NCBI GenBank assembly: GCA_002943765.1
Contig: PQWQ01000006.1
Location: 3,162,001 to 3,226,000, forward strand
Source: Psoroptes ovis
Taxonomy: Eukaryota > Arthropoda > Arachnida > Sarcoptiformes > Psoroptidae
DNA: 64,000 bases
Direction of reading: 5' to 3'
Notes under the pieces: generated by a model
Databases searched by the model: none
Told to the model about the DNA's origin: nothing
What the model saw: only the letters and a program-made list of their open reading frames with translations
Part shown: piece by piece, positions 52,801 through 64,000 of the stretch
Position numbering within the stretch: position 1 is the first letter of the stretch
Layout: every line of letters starts with the position of its first letter
Translations under genes and position numbers: made by a program

Positions 52801-54444
52801 TTATGTAGAGATCATGTAACGAAGAAGAACAAAACAACAATCATTATTTATTATGGCATAAGGACCTACGCCTAAAAAACAAAAAATTATAATCAAAAAT
52901 TATATTTGCTTTTCAATTCATTTTCATTTTTTATTTCATTTCATATTTTTTTTTTACTTTCTTTGACTTGAATAAATTCACTTGGACCAAAAGTACCTTC
53001 GAATAGTAGTGTTGGCGACAATTTTCTGAAATTTTATGCTAATAAAAACAACAGCAACAACAACAACAATGAAATGATTTGTTGATGAAATGATTCACCA
53101 GCACCACCACCATCACCATTACTATAGAATTTTGAATTCTATTATCTTTATGATAATAATATTTTTCTTGACTTGTTTTTTTGGTTTCGATCATTTCATA
53201 GCATTTAATCGAGCAAATAAATAATAATAATAATAATGATGATGATTGAACATGAATATTTTGTACGAATCAAAAAATATGGAAAATTATGTAAAAAAAT
53301 CGATAAGCCGCCTATCAATAATAATCTGATATTATTATTATTTCAAAATTGACAAATCATAATAGTATTGATATATTATTATGAAATATTGTACCAATGA
53401 TGATGATTACAGTCACAGGAGTAAATTGAATAGTTTTTTTTTCGTTTTCATTCAACATTTGAATCACCTATATCTCGCATTATGTTTAATATACGATTGG
53501 TTGAAGAAAAAAAAATGGTAATGAATTTCAGAAATTTGGACAAGACAATTTTGCAATTTCATTTGCCGACAAATGAAAATAATAATAATAATAATGATCC
53601 ACGATTCACGAATTTGATATTTAATATATTTTTTTTTTATTTTGTATCGATATCGATATGATATTACATGTTTGTAACTATTTGTAATTATCATTACCAA
53701 AAGAGATACAGAAAAAGTAAAATGGAAAAAATACAAATTATTGAATCGAATTCATATATCATTCCGTAATGATATGATTAGAAATCATTTTTATTATCAG
53801 TGGTTCAAGTTTTTTTTCTTCCCTAAGGTTCGGCACAAATAATGCACCATGTTTTCGTCGGGGTGCCCTTGGAACTGAACCATATACCATGGTACACTTA
53901 AAACCACACAACAACCAACCAACAGATATACAGCTGTATATTTGCAGGTTAATTGCAGCAAATAGATGAAAAAAAAACTAATTAATAAAAAACCAAAACC
54001 AAATTCATTCATTATATTCATTTATAGTTTACCTGAAACAGAAAATAAATGAATAAATAGAAATAACATATGACATATTTGAAATGAAATGCTATTAATT
54101 ATGAATACAAACTGAATATAGAACCAAACTATGAAACTGGAACAAAGATAGTGAAAATGAAATTTCAAATTTCAAAATAAAAAAAAAAATTTATCTCATG
54201 ATAATTCATACAAACTCATATTTATTTTTATTACCATTATCATTAATGATAATGATTATTATTATTACAATTTATAATAATTAATAATTAATTTAATGAC
54301 CACATTTTTTGTTCCATGGTATTATTCAACGAATACAAAGAAATTTCGTTGATTGCAAATTGTTTTTCGTTACCTGGTTCGTCGTCGATCATAAGCAAAT
54401 GATAACACCGACAATAAAAATGTGGGAAACTTGGAAATTTTCAT
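52801..54444 (-). CDS. proposed small three-exon gene, about 69 residues, unrecognised
   Basis: Proposed exons: 54374-54444 (ATG, signal-peptide-like MKISKFPTFLLSVLSFA, then DRRRT, donor CCAG|GTAACG); 52958-53025 (acceptor AATTTCAG, reading KLSPTLLFEGTFGPSEFIQ, donor GAAA|GTAAAA); 52801-52871 (acceptor TTTTTTAG, reading VGPYAIINNDCCFVLLRYM, stop TAA). All phases join without a stop, and AATAAA follows the stop within 20 nt (minus strand, 52782-52791). The peptides are not low complexity, unlike the flanks. A GC-richer exon-like patch at 53828-53947 lies inside the long intron and might be a further exon. No family is recognised and the model rests only on splice consensus, so it is tentative. 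Confidence 0.3.
53828..53947 (+). other. exon-like GC-richer island, strand unresolved
   Basis: On plus, a strong acceptor (TTTTTTTTCTTCCCTAAG) and a CAG|GTTAAT donor bound 120 nt that read FGTNNAPCFRRGALGTEPY, then TMVHLKPHNNQPTDIQLYIC. On minus, two other frames are also open (one contains VPWYMVQFQGHPDENMVHY, another SVPRAPRRKHGALFVPNLR). No protein is recognised. It could be a 5' exon of POMT2, part of the proposed minus-strand small gene, or neither. Confidence 0.25.
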
Positions 54445-54894
54445 TTGAATTTGAACGTCTAAAAACTTTTAATTCTACACATCAGATGTAGCTGTGTAAG
54501 GCAAAAAAATTGAATTGAATTGAATTGAATCCAGTTTTTTGTTTTGAATTTTTCAAAACAAAAAATAATTTTTTCCATCATTTTTTGATAATGCGAAATG
54601 TATTTTTTATAATGGAAACATTAAAAAATCTTGAATGACCGGTCTTTGAAGATTATTGTTTCTTCTATTCGATGCGAGCATCTATTATAATCATGATAGA
54701 CAGACATATTTACTACTTGAATAAAACGTTTTGATCAGTTTAATTCAAGAATGACCTTTTTTTTATTATGCTGCCGTTGTCGTAATTGTTATTTGAATCA
54801 TTGATGTAAATTGAATTTTTCATATTTTTTTAATATTTTCATAAATTTTTTAAATGTTTTCTTGATGAAATCATCTTAATAATAAATTAGCAAT

Positions 54895-57551
54895 ATGACC
54901 AAAAATCAGCAACAACAATCAAATATTAAATCATCTAATAAATTGTTTATTAAAAATTATAATTTATTAAACAATTCTATCATTACTGATGATCGTTGGT
55001 GGTTATGTTTTTCAATCATTACCATATTATCATTTGCAACAAGATTCTATAAAATTGCTGAACCTAATCATGTTTGGTAATTCTTTGTATAGCATTTATA
55101 TGTTCATTCATTTATCTAATGACATTTTAATTTTCTATTTCACAGTTGGGATGAAACACATTTCGGAAAAATGGCTAGTTGGTATATTAATCATACATTC
55201 TTTTTCGATGTTCATCCACCATTAGGAAAGGTTTATCCTTTTTTGATTGAAATTCTCAATACTCATTATTATACTTATCAATTGATAGATGCTTATAGCA
55301 TTAGCTGGACATTGGTCTGGCTATAACGGAACATTTCCATTCAATAAACCTGGTGATAGCTATGAAGATTATCCTATACTTGGAATGAGAATTTTTTGTG
55401 CTACACTCGGAACGATGATTGTTCCATGTTCATTTGTAATTGTTTGGAATCTATCGCAATCATTGTTAGCATCGATATTAGCTTCTACATTATTATTATT
55501 TGGTATTTATAATCATTTTCTATTTCACATAGAAAATTGATTAATTGATTTCTTACAGATATTGGAATGATAATTTTATCTCAATATATTTTGTTGGATC
55601 CAGTATTAATGTGTTGCATAATAGCATCGACAATGGGCATAACAATGTTTCACACTTATTCTAATCGTCCATTCCAGTTACCATGGTGGTTTTGGCTATT
55701 TTGGACTGGTTTTTTTCTTGCTTGCGCCATGAGGTAAATTCCTAGGTTCAAAGTTTTGACCGAAATGAATTGATATTTTATTCAAATTTTTGATTGAAAT
55801 TTAGTGTAAAATTCGTTGGTTTATTCGTTGTTTTGTTGGTTGGAATATTTACAATAAATGATTTATGGAATATTTACGGTGATCTTAATAATTCAATTCC
55901 ATTAGTCATTAAACATTTCATGGCCAGAGCAATCTGCTTAATCTTGATACCGATGATTGTTTATGTAATATTTTTTTGGTGCCATTTGAAAGCATTAAAT
56001 CGTAGCGGTAATGGTGATGGTTTCTATAGTTCAGCATTCCAATCAACATTAGAGGGTAATTCATTGTATAATGCGTCAATGCCCCGATATGTTGCATATG
56101 GTGCTGTTTTAACGATAAAAAATCATCGAACCGGTGGCGCATATTTACATTCACATTGGCATCTTTATCCGGAAGGTGTTGGCGCAAGGCAGCAACAGGT
56201 GACAACATATTCGCACAAAGATGATAATAATAAATGGCGCATCAAGAAATATAATGAAGAAAGTTCAGAAAATTCTGAACCAATTGATTTTGTTAAAAAT
56301 GGTGATCTTATACGTTTGGAACACGTTGTGACTGAAAGAAATTTACATAGCCATAATGAGATGGCACCGATTACGAAAAAACATTTTCAAGTAACATGTT
56401 ATGGCGAAAAAGGTGTTGGAGATGCTAATGATGTGTTTCGCATTGAATTTGAAACCGGCACCACTGGCCAACGATTAGAAGCGGTTAAAACAAGATTTAA
56501 ATTAATTCATTATTTGATGAATTGTGCAATCTATTCGCATAATAAACAATTACCAAAATGGGCATTTGAACAACTCGAAGTTACTTGCACGCCTAATGTT
56601 TTCGATAATAAAAATACTCTTTGGAATGTTGAAGATAATTATTTTCCACGTCTTCCAAATGTCAGCGTCAATGTTTATGCACCGACATTCTTTGAAAAAT
56701 TTTTCGAATCTCATGCTGTGATGTTGCAAGGAAATTCTGGTTTAAAACCTAAAGAAGGTGAAGTTACATCTCGCCCTTGGCAATGGCCAATCAATTATAA
56801 GGTAAGATTTCTCATGCATTTCTTATAAATTTGCATTATATTAATTTCGATTTAGGGTCAATTTTTTTCGGGAAATGATTACAAGATATATCTGCTTGGT
56901 AATCCGATCATATGGTGGTTAAACTTGTTAATGTTATTCTTTTATCCATTCATCGTAATGTTTATCGTTGTCCGCCAAAAACGATGTTGTGATGAAATCG
57001 AATTGATTGCGAAAGAAAATCAAAGATTTTTATCAGCATCAGTTTGGTTATTCATCGGTTGGTGTTTACATTATTTTCCATTCTACGCTATGGGTCGTGT
57101 TTTATATTTTCATCACTATTTTCCTGCTGCAATATTCAGTTCAATGCTGACAGCAGTCATGTTAGATTATTTATTCAATATATTACCAATATTAATGTTA
57201 TATGTTATATATCGACGGAAAACATCATCAGAAATTATTGAATCTCTTAATCAAAAAAATATACAATTAATATTTCATTTCGTATTTGGTACATTCATAT
57301 CAGCAATCGTGTATAGTTTTTATTTATTTTCACCATTGGCATATGGTATTATACGATTATTAACAACGGCTACAAATCAAGGAAATAGTTCAACTGGATC
57401 ATCATCATCATTAGTGATACAAGGTGCCGGCATACAAATAGGATCACAAAGTTCATTATCGGCTGCTGATGAATTGAATACTGAACAAATTGATTATAGC
57501 AGTGAACAACAAATGAAAAGTTTACGATGGATGGAATCATGGGAATTTTAA
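54895..57551 (+). CDS. POMT2: Protein O-mannosyltransferase 2
   Basis: ER membrane GT39 glycosyltransferase that, with POMT1, moves mannose from dolichyl-phosphate-mannose to Ser/Thr of proteins such as dystroglycan. Exons: 54895-55076, 55146-55230, 55289-55502, 55559-55733, 55805-56801, 56856-57551; GT-AG throughout, phases agree, 782 residues (about 750 in vertebrates). Seen: first TM in WWLCFSIITILSFATRF; catalytic acidic pair in CWDETHFGKM (Asp63-Glu64); FFDVHPPLGK; LLDP; VKFVGLF; MIR region about residues 315-505 with YLHSHWHLYPEG, ARQQQVTTY and RNLHSH; EQLEVTC and WNVEDNYFPRLPN; C-terminal TMs with GWCLHYFPFYAMGRVLYFHHY, the motif that separates POMT2/PMT2 from POMT1; C-terminus LRWMESWEF. 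An Asn/Ser-rich insert sits between the last TM and the C-terminus. AATAAA at 57603-57608 lies 52 nt after the stop. Confidence 0.97.
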
Positions 57552-57602
57552 AAAAAAATTTTCATCAATGAAATTGACGAACAAAAAACAAATCAAATTG
57601 TA

Positions 57603-57608
57603 AATAAA
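57603..57608 (+). terminator. poly(A) signal of POMT2
   Basis: AATAAA 52 nt downstream of the POMT2 stop, within a run of AAATAAAT repeats, so the exact hexamer used is uncertain. Confidence 0.45.
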
Positions 57609-58260
57609 TAAATAAAAAATTTTTTTTCGTATAATAACAATTAATAAAAAAAATATTTTATTTTTTTGACTTGAATTTTTTTTCAAATATAATCTCTCAC
57701 AATTTTTAATTTTTTTTCAAAAATCTTTTTTGTTTTTTTGACCAGTGATGGTGATACGAGTGTTCAGTGTGAAATGATTAATATGTTTATTTACAATTTT
57801 GTTTGAAGTGCAATTGTTGAATGTTTGTTTATTTGAAAAATGTACAATAAGGTAGAAGTTCAATAAGTTTTTTTAATAATTATTTTTTAATTAAATTTTT
57901 TATTATTATTTACAAAATTATAATCTAAAGAAAAAAAAAATGGCTCAGAATCACTAAGAATATTAATTAAATGAGAAAATTCAACAAATTAGACAAAGAT
58001 GAAGAAAAAATGAAATTCACAAATGACTGTTGTTTTCATTATTATTCATTATTTTATATAAATATCATTTGATTGACTTTGATAGGAATATTATTATTAT
58101 TATTATTTAATCCTTTGAAATGATTTTTTTAATAATAATAATAATGAAAAAAAACATGAATTGTAGGCATTGTTGAAAAATATCTATATGCATTGAATAT
58201 ATGCATGATTTTTGATGATAAATTAATAAATGTGTTTTTCAATGTGAATGAAATATAAAA

Positions 58261-58266
58261 TTTATT
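58261..58266 (-). terminator. poly(A) signal of MED26
   Basis: AATAAA on the minus strand, about 45 nt after the MED26 stop codon. Confidence 0.5.
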
Positions 58267-58311
58267 TTTTTAACTTTGTTTCTACGATTACTATCATCAT
58301 AATAACAATCA

Positions 58312-61300
58312 TTAGAGCCATGTACAATTAACATAAGGCAATATATGCAATACATTTTCTTCTGATTGATCATTTTGACTGGTCAATACATATGATGATG
58401 TCATTTCGCTAAAATCATGCCAAACACCATCTTTGTCATAATTACCATTGAAATATTCCCATTGTTCATTTGCTAAACGCTCAATATATTTTGCCATCCG
58501 TTTTTCTTTGCTATTATCATCAATCGATTTCGATGGCTTGACTTGTGATTTTCGTCGCCTTTTTCTTATAATTAATTTGACAAGTTTTGGTGGAGGTTTC
58601 TCTCTATCTTCATCATCATTATCATCACTATTAGTAATACTTTTATCGAATGATGATGAAAATGTAGGTGATTGTTGTTCAATATTTTTCTCATCTTCAT
58701 CATTATCAAGATGGTCATCATTGGGAAGAGTTTGCTCTCCATCAACGATGTCATTATCACAATTAAGATTATCACACTTTGAATTAGTTGTTTGATAAGG
58801 AAAGCTCGTTTCGTTATCATCAATTTTATTATTTGGTGATGATGGAACACTGTCTGTTGTGGTAGGTTTTCCAACTTCATATTCATCGCTATCATAATCA
58901 TTTTCTTTCTCTTCTTCGATTGTTTGATGTGATTTTTCAACAACAGATTCATCATTTTCAATCATATCAACATTATCAATATCGTTATCAAATGGAATCT
59001 GTTGCATCAATTCAACATCATCCGGATTTACTTTAGGTAATTTCGAATATATTTCCCGTATTTCTTGATCAATAGTTTGCGCATGCTTATTAAAAAATTG
59101 ATCCAATTTCGATAATGATTGCTTATTCAATGATTTTTGCGATTTTTGATTATTACCATTTTCATCATTTTCTTCATCTTCGTCATCATCATCATCATAG
59201 TAATAATCATCATCATCTGAATCTTCTTCAACATTTTCATCTTCATTTGCATCAATATCATCCCTATGTTTGCTACTATAAAAATCACAGAATTTTGAAG
59301 AATTAGGTGAGATCGTATTATCATTAAGAATATCCTTGGTTTTTTGATTTGATCTTTTAATCTGTGTCAATCTTTCTTGCAGAACCTCGGCATTTTCAAA
59401 ATTATCTAATGAATTTTCTTCGGAATGAAAACCATTGAATTGCTTTTTATGATAACCATTGCGATGATAATTATTATTAATATTTCTCTTGGAATCTATA
59501 CTAGAATCTTTGGTCGATGATGGAGGCGGTATACATGGCGATGATGATGCTGAAAATGAATGCTTGAGCTGATTATTATTATGTTTTTTGACAACTTTCG
59601 GCGATAAATTTACATTCAATTTTTCAATCAATTCTTGTGTCGATTGTGGCCTTCTATGGTTGCCGCCATGATTCATTACATAATTTATATTTTCTCGCAA
59701 TGAATCATTCTCATTTTCTTCTAGCTTACGTTTACGATATGCACGCTTTGAATTTGAACAATCCTCAGATTTATTCGAATAATCAATACTCAAATTTGAT
59801 AATTGTGATGAATTACTATCTTCATCATGGAATACATTATTATTATCAATCAAACCATGTTGATTTCTATGATTATGATTATTATGGCTAAATGAATCAC
59901 TTGAATCATTCAAAGAAAAGGTGTTTGGACTACAATGTTGTGACGATGAGGATATTGCATATTCTGTATTATTATTATTGTGATTTTTCGGTGAAATTGT
60001 TGATTCTTTTTTATTAAATAAATTTTTAAAATTTTGTAATTTTGGACTGCAGACACCATTCACTGATAATAATGATGGTGGCGTAATATTAGATCTTCTA
60101 ATATGATTTTTAGGACTTTTATGGCCATTAATTGATGTTTCATAAATATTTTTTGGACTAGCATTCTTTGTTGGACGGATTGCAGAATTAGTTTTACCAT
60201 TATTAGTGTTACTGATAAAATTATTACTAGGCGATACTGTTGGTGACGATAATGATGAAGATTTGCCAACATGATTTTTTGATTCTATACAAAAAACAAA
60301 AAATAAATCAGTTAATGAATTTTAATGTTTAAAATGTTAAACTTACTTTCATCGATAGACGTATTGCTATTACAATTGAAAGATCCATGCTGTGTTTTAA
60401 CACGTAATAATGCCGGATGTTGCTGATTTGTTGGAGGTGTAAGTTTCGAATCATAGGATTTGTTATTATTTTGTTGTTGTAAATGATTTAATCCATGCGG
60501 ACTGATAGAATTATTACTAAATGGACTTGTTAACGTTGATATATTGCTTATCGAATTATTGTTACTATTATTATTATTATTATTGGTATTATTATTATTT
60601 ACAACAGTTTGTTGCCATTGTTTTATCAATTTTTTTGTTCTTTTGGCCAATTCTTTATCCGCCGTTTTTCGACGTAAATCATTTATACATTTTCCCAATC
60701 TAGTTTTCTGTACGAAATTTTCATATATTCAAGATTTTATTACAATTAAATGTCATCGACCATAGCGAAAACATATATGTAGAATTTAAAAGAAAAATAA
60801 ATTTTTAATTTTTCTTTTTCTTTCAACTCAAACAATTGTGCAAACACAAACCTCCAAATCTTCACGTGTAACATGTGTACGTTCAAGTATTGATATAATT
60901 CGATTGACTTCATTGATATCTTTAACCTAGAAGAATTTTTAGTGATAATTATTGAAAAAATTAGTAAAAATCAAAACAATAAAATTAGGAAAAAAATGAA
61001 TTTTTAATGAAAATTTTATTTTTAAAAATATTATTATTTATGAAAAAGGATTTCAACTTTTATTCAATTTTTTTCTTCGTTAAATACGAATTAAAATATA
61101 TAAAATTTAATATTACAAATTATATTCATTTGTTTTTTTATTATTACTAATTTCAAAATAAAAACAAAAATATTATTATATATAATTGTATTTGATATTT
61201 TTCATTTATATTTTGTTTTGTTCTTCTTCTTTTTATATTTCTCGAAGCATCCAATATAGATATACATTCATTCAAAATAATGGTATCCGAATTAAACAAA

Positions 61301-61608
61301 AAATTGAACACAAAACAACAACAGCACTAACACATATTCATTTACAAATACACAATCTCATACAGTTGAAATTTGTATTTTGAAATTTGAAATAAAAATA
61401 AAGCGCGCGGAATTTTTTATCATTTTATTTATTTTAGAATTTTAGAAATAGAAAGAATATCTGTTTGTTATTCAATTTTTTTCAAATATTAATCTAACAA
61501 ATTTTGCTTTCATTTTAAATGCAAAATACATACATTTGATTGTTCGTCGAGTGCTAGTACCAAACTTTCTTTGAGTTCATTTATTTGTATATGTTGTGGT
61601 TGCTGCAT
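58312..61608 (-). CDS. MED26: Mediator complex subunit 26
   Basis: Nuclear Mediator subunit that docks elongation factors onto Mediator/Pol II. Exons in order: 61534-61608, 60852-60926, 60347-60707, 58312-60284; phases agree, 827 residues (about 600 in human). The N-terminal TFIIS N-terminal (LW) domain spans about residues 1-86: LKESLVLALDEQSN, INEVNRIISILERTHVTRED, then KTRLGKCINDLRRKT and ELAKRTKKLIKQWQ, matching the human TRLGKLINDVRKKT and ELAKRAKKL segments. A long Asn/Ser/His-rich disordered middle holds an acidic run (about 510-545, EEDSDDDDYYYDDDDDEDEE). The C-terminus carries the Mediator-binding end, GVWHDFSEM followed by HILPYV, as in the human NWHDW...LLPYV. Start: ATG at 61606-61608; the sequence TTTTTTCCAATGCAG here also looks like an acceptor, so exon 1 could continue further upstream. 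Confidence 0.94.
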
Positions 61609-64000
61609 TGGAAAAAATGAATTTTTTTCCAATCGAAAAAAATAATTTGAATAAAATTAATTTGTTGATATTTTCGTTTTTATTATATAATTCGATTCTA
61701 TTGTTGATTGTTGAAACATATAAAGATTTATCCAGAATATTAATTAATTTAATTTATAATCGATGCTGAACAAAACTTTTCGATGATAATATCGATGAAG
61801 ATATTGATGAATGAATGAATAAAAATGAAATCAAATTCAATAGATATCTGATATGAATGAATTTGAAGATTATATCGTCTAGATATTGATTTATATTATT
61901 CAATAGATGAAATAATGATGAATCGCAATCAGAACAACAAGAACCATAGCCACATTCAAAGAAGTTTTAATTGTTGATTCTATATTTTTTCAGGTAAGAT
62001 TCAAGTTTCAAAATTATGTTTATCAATATTTATTCCGTTATTATTAATTTATTTTAAATATGAAATAAATGTCCATTAGACGATTCTTTCCAGTTAAGAT
62101 TATGCTCGCTTCTTTTATATAAATGTTATTTGTTGTTGTTTACACTAATATTTACAGGAAAAAATATAAAAACAATGTGTTTTCTGTTTACAGCAATATC
62201 AATTTCAAATTGAATTTATGTTTATGTGTGTATGTGTTTGGTGTTTATATGCATAAAAGTCTGAAGAGAGGGTTTGATAATGATTAAATTATTTTTAAGA
62301 TAAATAAATAAATGACAAGAATATTGATATTAATAATCTAATGCCATAAACTAACCATTACCACCATCAATCAAATACCTTGTCTCATATCACCATCAAC
62401 AAACACTAACCGCCACACACACATACAAAATGTGTATGAATTTAAAAATTTTCAAATTTTAAAATTGGAATGCGTGTATTATTGTGGTCGTTTTTGGTTT
62501 TGAATTTGAATCGTATTTTTTGATGTCTGCATGTGTTCATGTGTGTGTGTTTGTGTGTATGTTTTGAATATGAATGTTTATATGCAAGTTTGTATTCATC
62601 AAATGATGTGTGCAAACAAATCAATGTTGATTTTTAATGTTTTTGAATTTTTTTTGTGGAAAAAAGTGAAACTTTCTTCTGATATTTTTGCGCTTGTTTT
62701 AACCAAAATATTGACGAAAAAACAATGTTAAAATTTGAATTTTGTTTGTGGATTGAGTAATTCAAATTGAATGAATGAATCAAATGAATGATTTGAGAAT
62801 GAGCGAGCAAAAAATGAGGAGCAAACAAAATAAAAAAAACACACAATTTTATATTATAAACATATAGAAAAACACAGAGAATATTGATAGAGAGAGTGAG
62901 CGAGCGAGAAAAAGAGGAGAAAAATTGCTGCTGTTTTAACTTTTTCGTCGTCAAGTGTATGTAGTCTTCAAATAATAAAAAAAAATTTCAAAAGACGTGT
63001 GAACTGTTTGCAAGCTAAACAACAAATGACGATAGTTTCTATGTTCAATGCTCCTTTTTGTTCATTTAATTTTTATGTTTAACGAAATACAACTGCAGCA
63101 GCCACCAACCTCTCTCCGCATGCTCATACTTTTATTATATGTGTGTTTGTATGCATGACGGCGGCGGCTATCTATCCATTTATTTTCATTATTTTTTTTA
63201 TTATTCATTCGACAACCAACCAATCAACACACACACTGCACAATGCACAAAACAAAAAAATCAACCGGCCACTCGCAGCAGCCCATGATTATTGAAATGG
63301 GAGAAGAAAAGAAGAGAAAAAACTTCTTCTTCACCCGACAGCGAACAAATTCGCTGACTGACTGACTGATTGCTTGAAATTCAACATTCAAGCAAATGGC
63401 ATTTTGTCGAAATTTTTTCATTATTTTTTCGAATGTTCTAACTTCAAAACGAAAATATATTAACATTCAACATTACAATCATTGATGATCGCATGCGTCA
63501 AACAGAAAAAAATCTGCATGATAGTAGCATATAAATGTGTTAGCGTGTGCTTAAAAATGTAAAAGTACACACCTTTACATTCATAACTTTCAGCCATTTC
63601 GAATTTTTAATAAGATTCGAATCGATTAACATTCGGAAAAAACTACTTTAACATTTTACAGATACATTTACTAACACATTTATATGCTACTATATGTACG
63701 CTATTATTACGGCATGGAAACAAATTGAACAAAAAGATATGCTTCTACCATGAACGAATGACCACTTCGACAAATCATTTTTATTTATCTTCTCAATAAT
63801 TTATCATTTGAATTGGAGAAAAAAAGAGAAAATTGAAAGGTTCGAAAAAAAATTGATGGCAGCAGTTAGTGGTGGAAATGGTAAAACCAAATTCACAAAA
63901 AAAAATTGAGCAAATAAATGTCTAATTTTCAACAGCAATGACCTGATATTTTTCATCCATTTTTCTAATATTTTTTCATTATTTGCGATTGTAAAATAAT
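61609..64000. other. 5' flank of MED26
   Basis: No coding sequence is supported. It contains CA/TG microsatellites (62405-62425, 62537-62560), a CGG-rich patch at about 63158-63170, a GACT patch at about 63353-63370 and an inverted-repeat element at 63524-63690. The interval 62880-63500 is less AT-rich and is the likeliest promoter or 5' UTR area for MED26. Confidence 0.5.
63524..63690. mobile_element. TA-flanked inverted-repeat element (MITE, Tc1/mariner-like target)
   Basis: The left arm 63524-63543 reads GTAGCATATAAATGTGTTAG; the right arm 63671-63690 is its exact 20-bp reverse complement. Weaker inverse similarity continues inward (AAATGTAAAAGTA against TAAAATGTTAAAGTA). Each outer end is followed by TA (63522-63523 and 63691-63692), as expected for a TA target duplication of the Tc1/mariner superfamily. 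At 167 bp it has no coding capacity. The TA also fits an extended palindrome, so the superfamily is inferred; the inverted repeat itself is certain. Confidence 0.75.

Larger units (their letters stand above)
57552..58311. other. convergent intergenic between POMT2 and MED26
   Basis: 760 nt shared by two converging 3' ends. Poly(A) signals face each other (57603-57608 plus; 58261-58266 minus). Otherwise it is A/T runs and AAT repeats. Confidence 0.7.

Noticed and set aside
53464..53736. 90-codon minus-strand frame
   Set aside because: Ile/Tyr/Phe low complexity from AAT repeats; no splice or start context linking it to the neighbouring exon-like pieces.
58448..58795. 115-codon plus-strand frame rich in Ser/Leu
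   Set aside because: It is the antisense shadow of the acidic and serine-rich MED26 exon.

Overview
The window is nuclear DNA from an animal, most likely an arthropod and probably an acariform (astigmatid, dust-mite-like) mite. The evidence is very AT-rich DNA full of AAT/ATT, GAT/CAT and TTTGAA-type short repeats, GT-AG introns, Asn/Ser/Gln/His homopolymer runs in the proteins, and a glutamate-gated chloride channel, a family restricted to invertebrates. The species assignment is inference. I saw no prokaryotic, viral, rRNA, tRNA or CRISPR feature.

Layout. 1-16027: no supportable gene. 16028-27315 (+): four exons of an ephrin, the Eph receptor ligand, ending in a GPI-type tail; the signal-peptide exon was not found. 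27316-30445: convergent intergenic stretch with a 174-bp non-autonomous hAT element flanked by a perfect 8-bp duplication, and a cluster of AGATGGC boxes. 30446-39657 (-): complete GluCl gene, seven coding exons per transcript, in which the third exon exists in two alternative 68-nt copies; a large intron holds unexplained ORFs. 39658-46738: gene-poor upstream region. 46739-50918 (-): eight-exon DPP8/DPP9-type dipeptidyl peptidase with an unusual N-terminal Met-Pro repeat. 51329-52216 (-): uncharacterised two-TM, Gln/Asn-rich protein. 52801-54444 (-): a proposed small three-exon gene, unrecognised. 54895-57551 (+): protein O-mannosyltransferase 2 (POMT2), six exons. 58312-61608 (-): Mediator subunit MED26, four exons, with a TFIIS-type N-terminal domain. 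61609-64000: 5' flank of MED26 with a TA-flanked inverted-repeat element.

The genes are unrelated housekeeping and neuronal genes, not a cluster: ephrin (axon guidance and cell contact), GluCl (inhibitory neurotransmission, target of macrocyclic lactones), DPP8/9 (cytosolic post-proline aminodipeptidase), POMT2 (ER O-mannosylation) and MED26 (RNA polymerase II elongation). Exon boundaries were placed by hand from splice consensus, reading phase and remembered family sequence. All junctions of the five named genes are phase-consistent, which is the main internal check; no transcript data were available.
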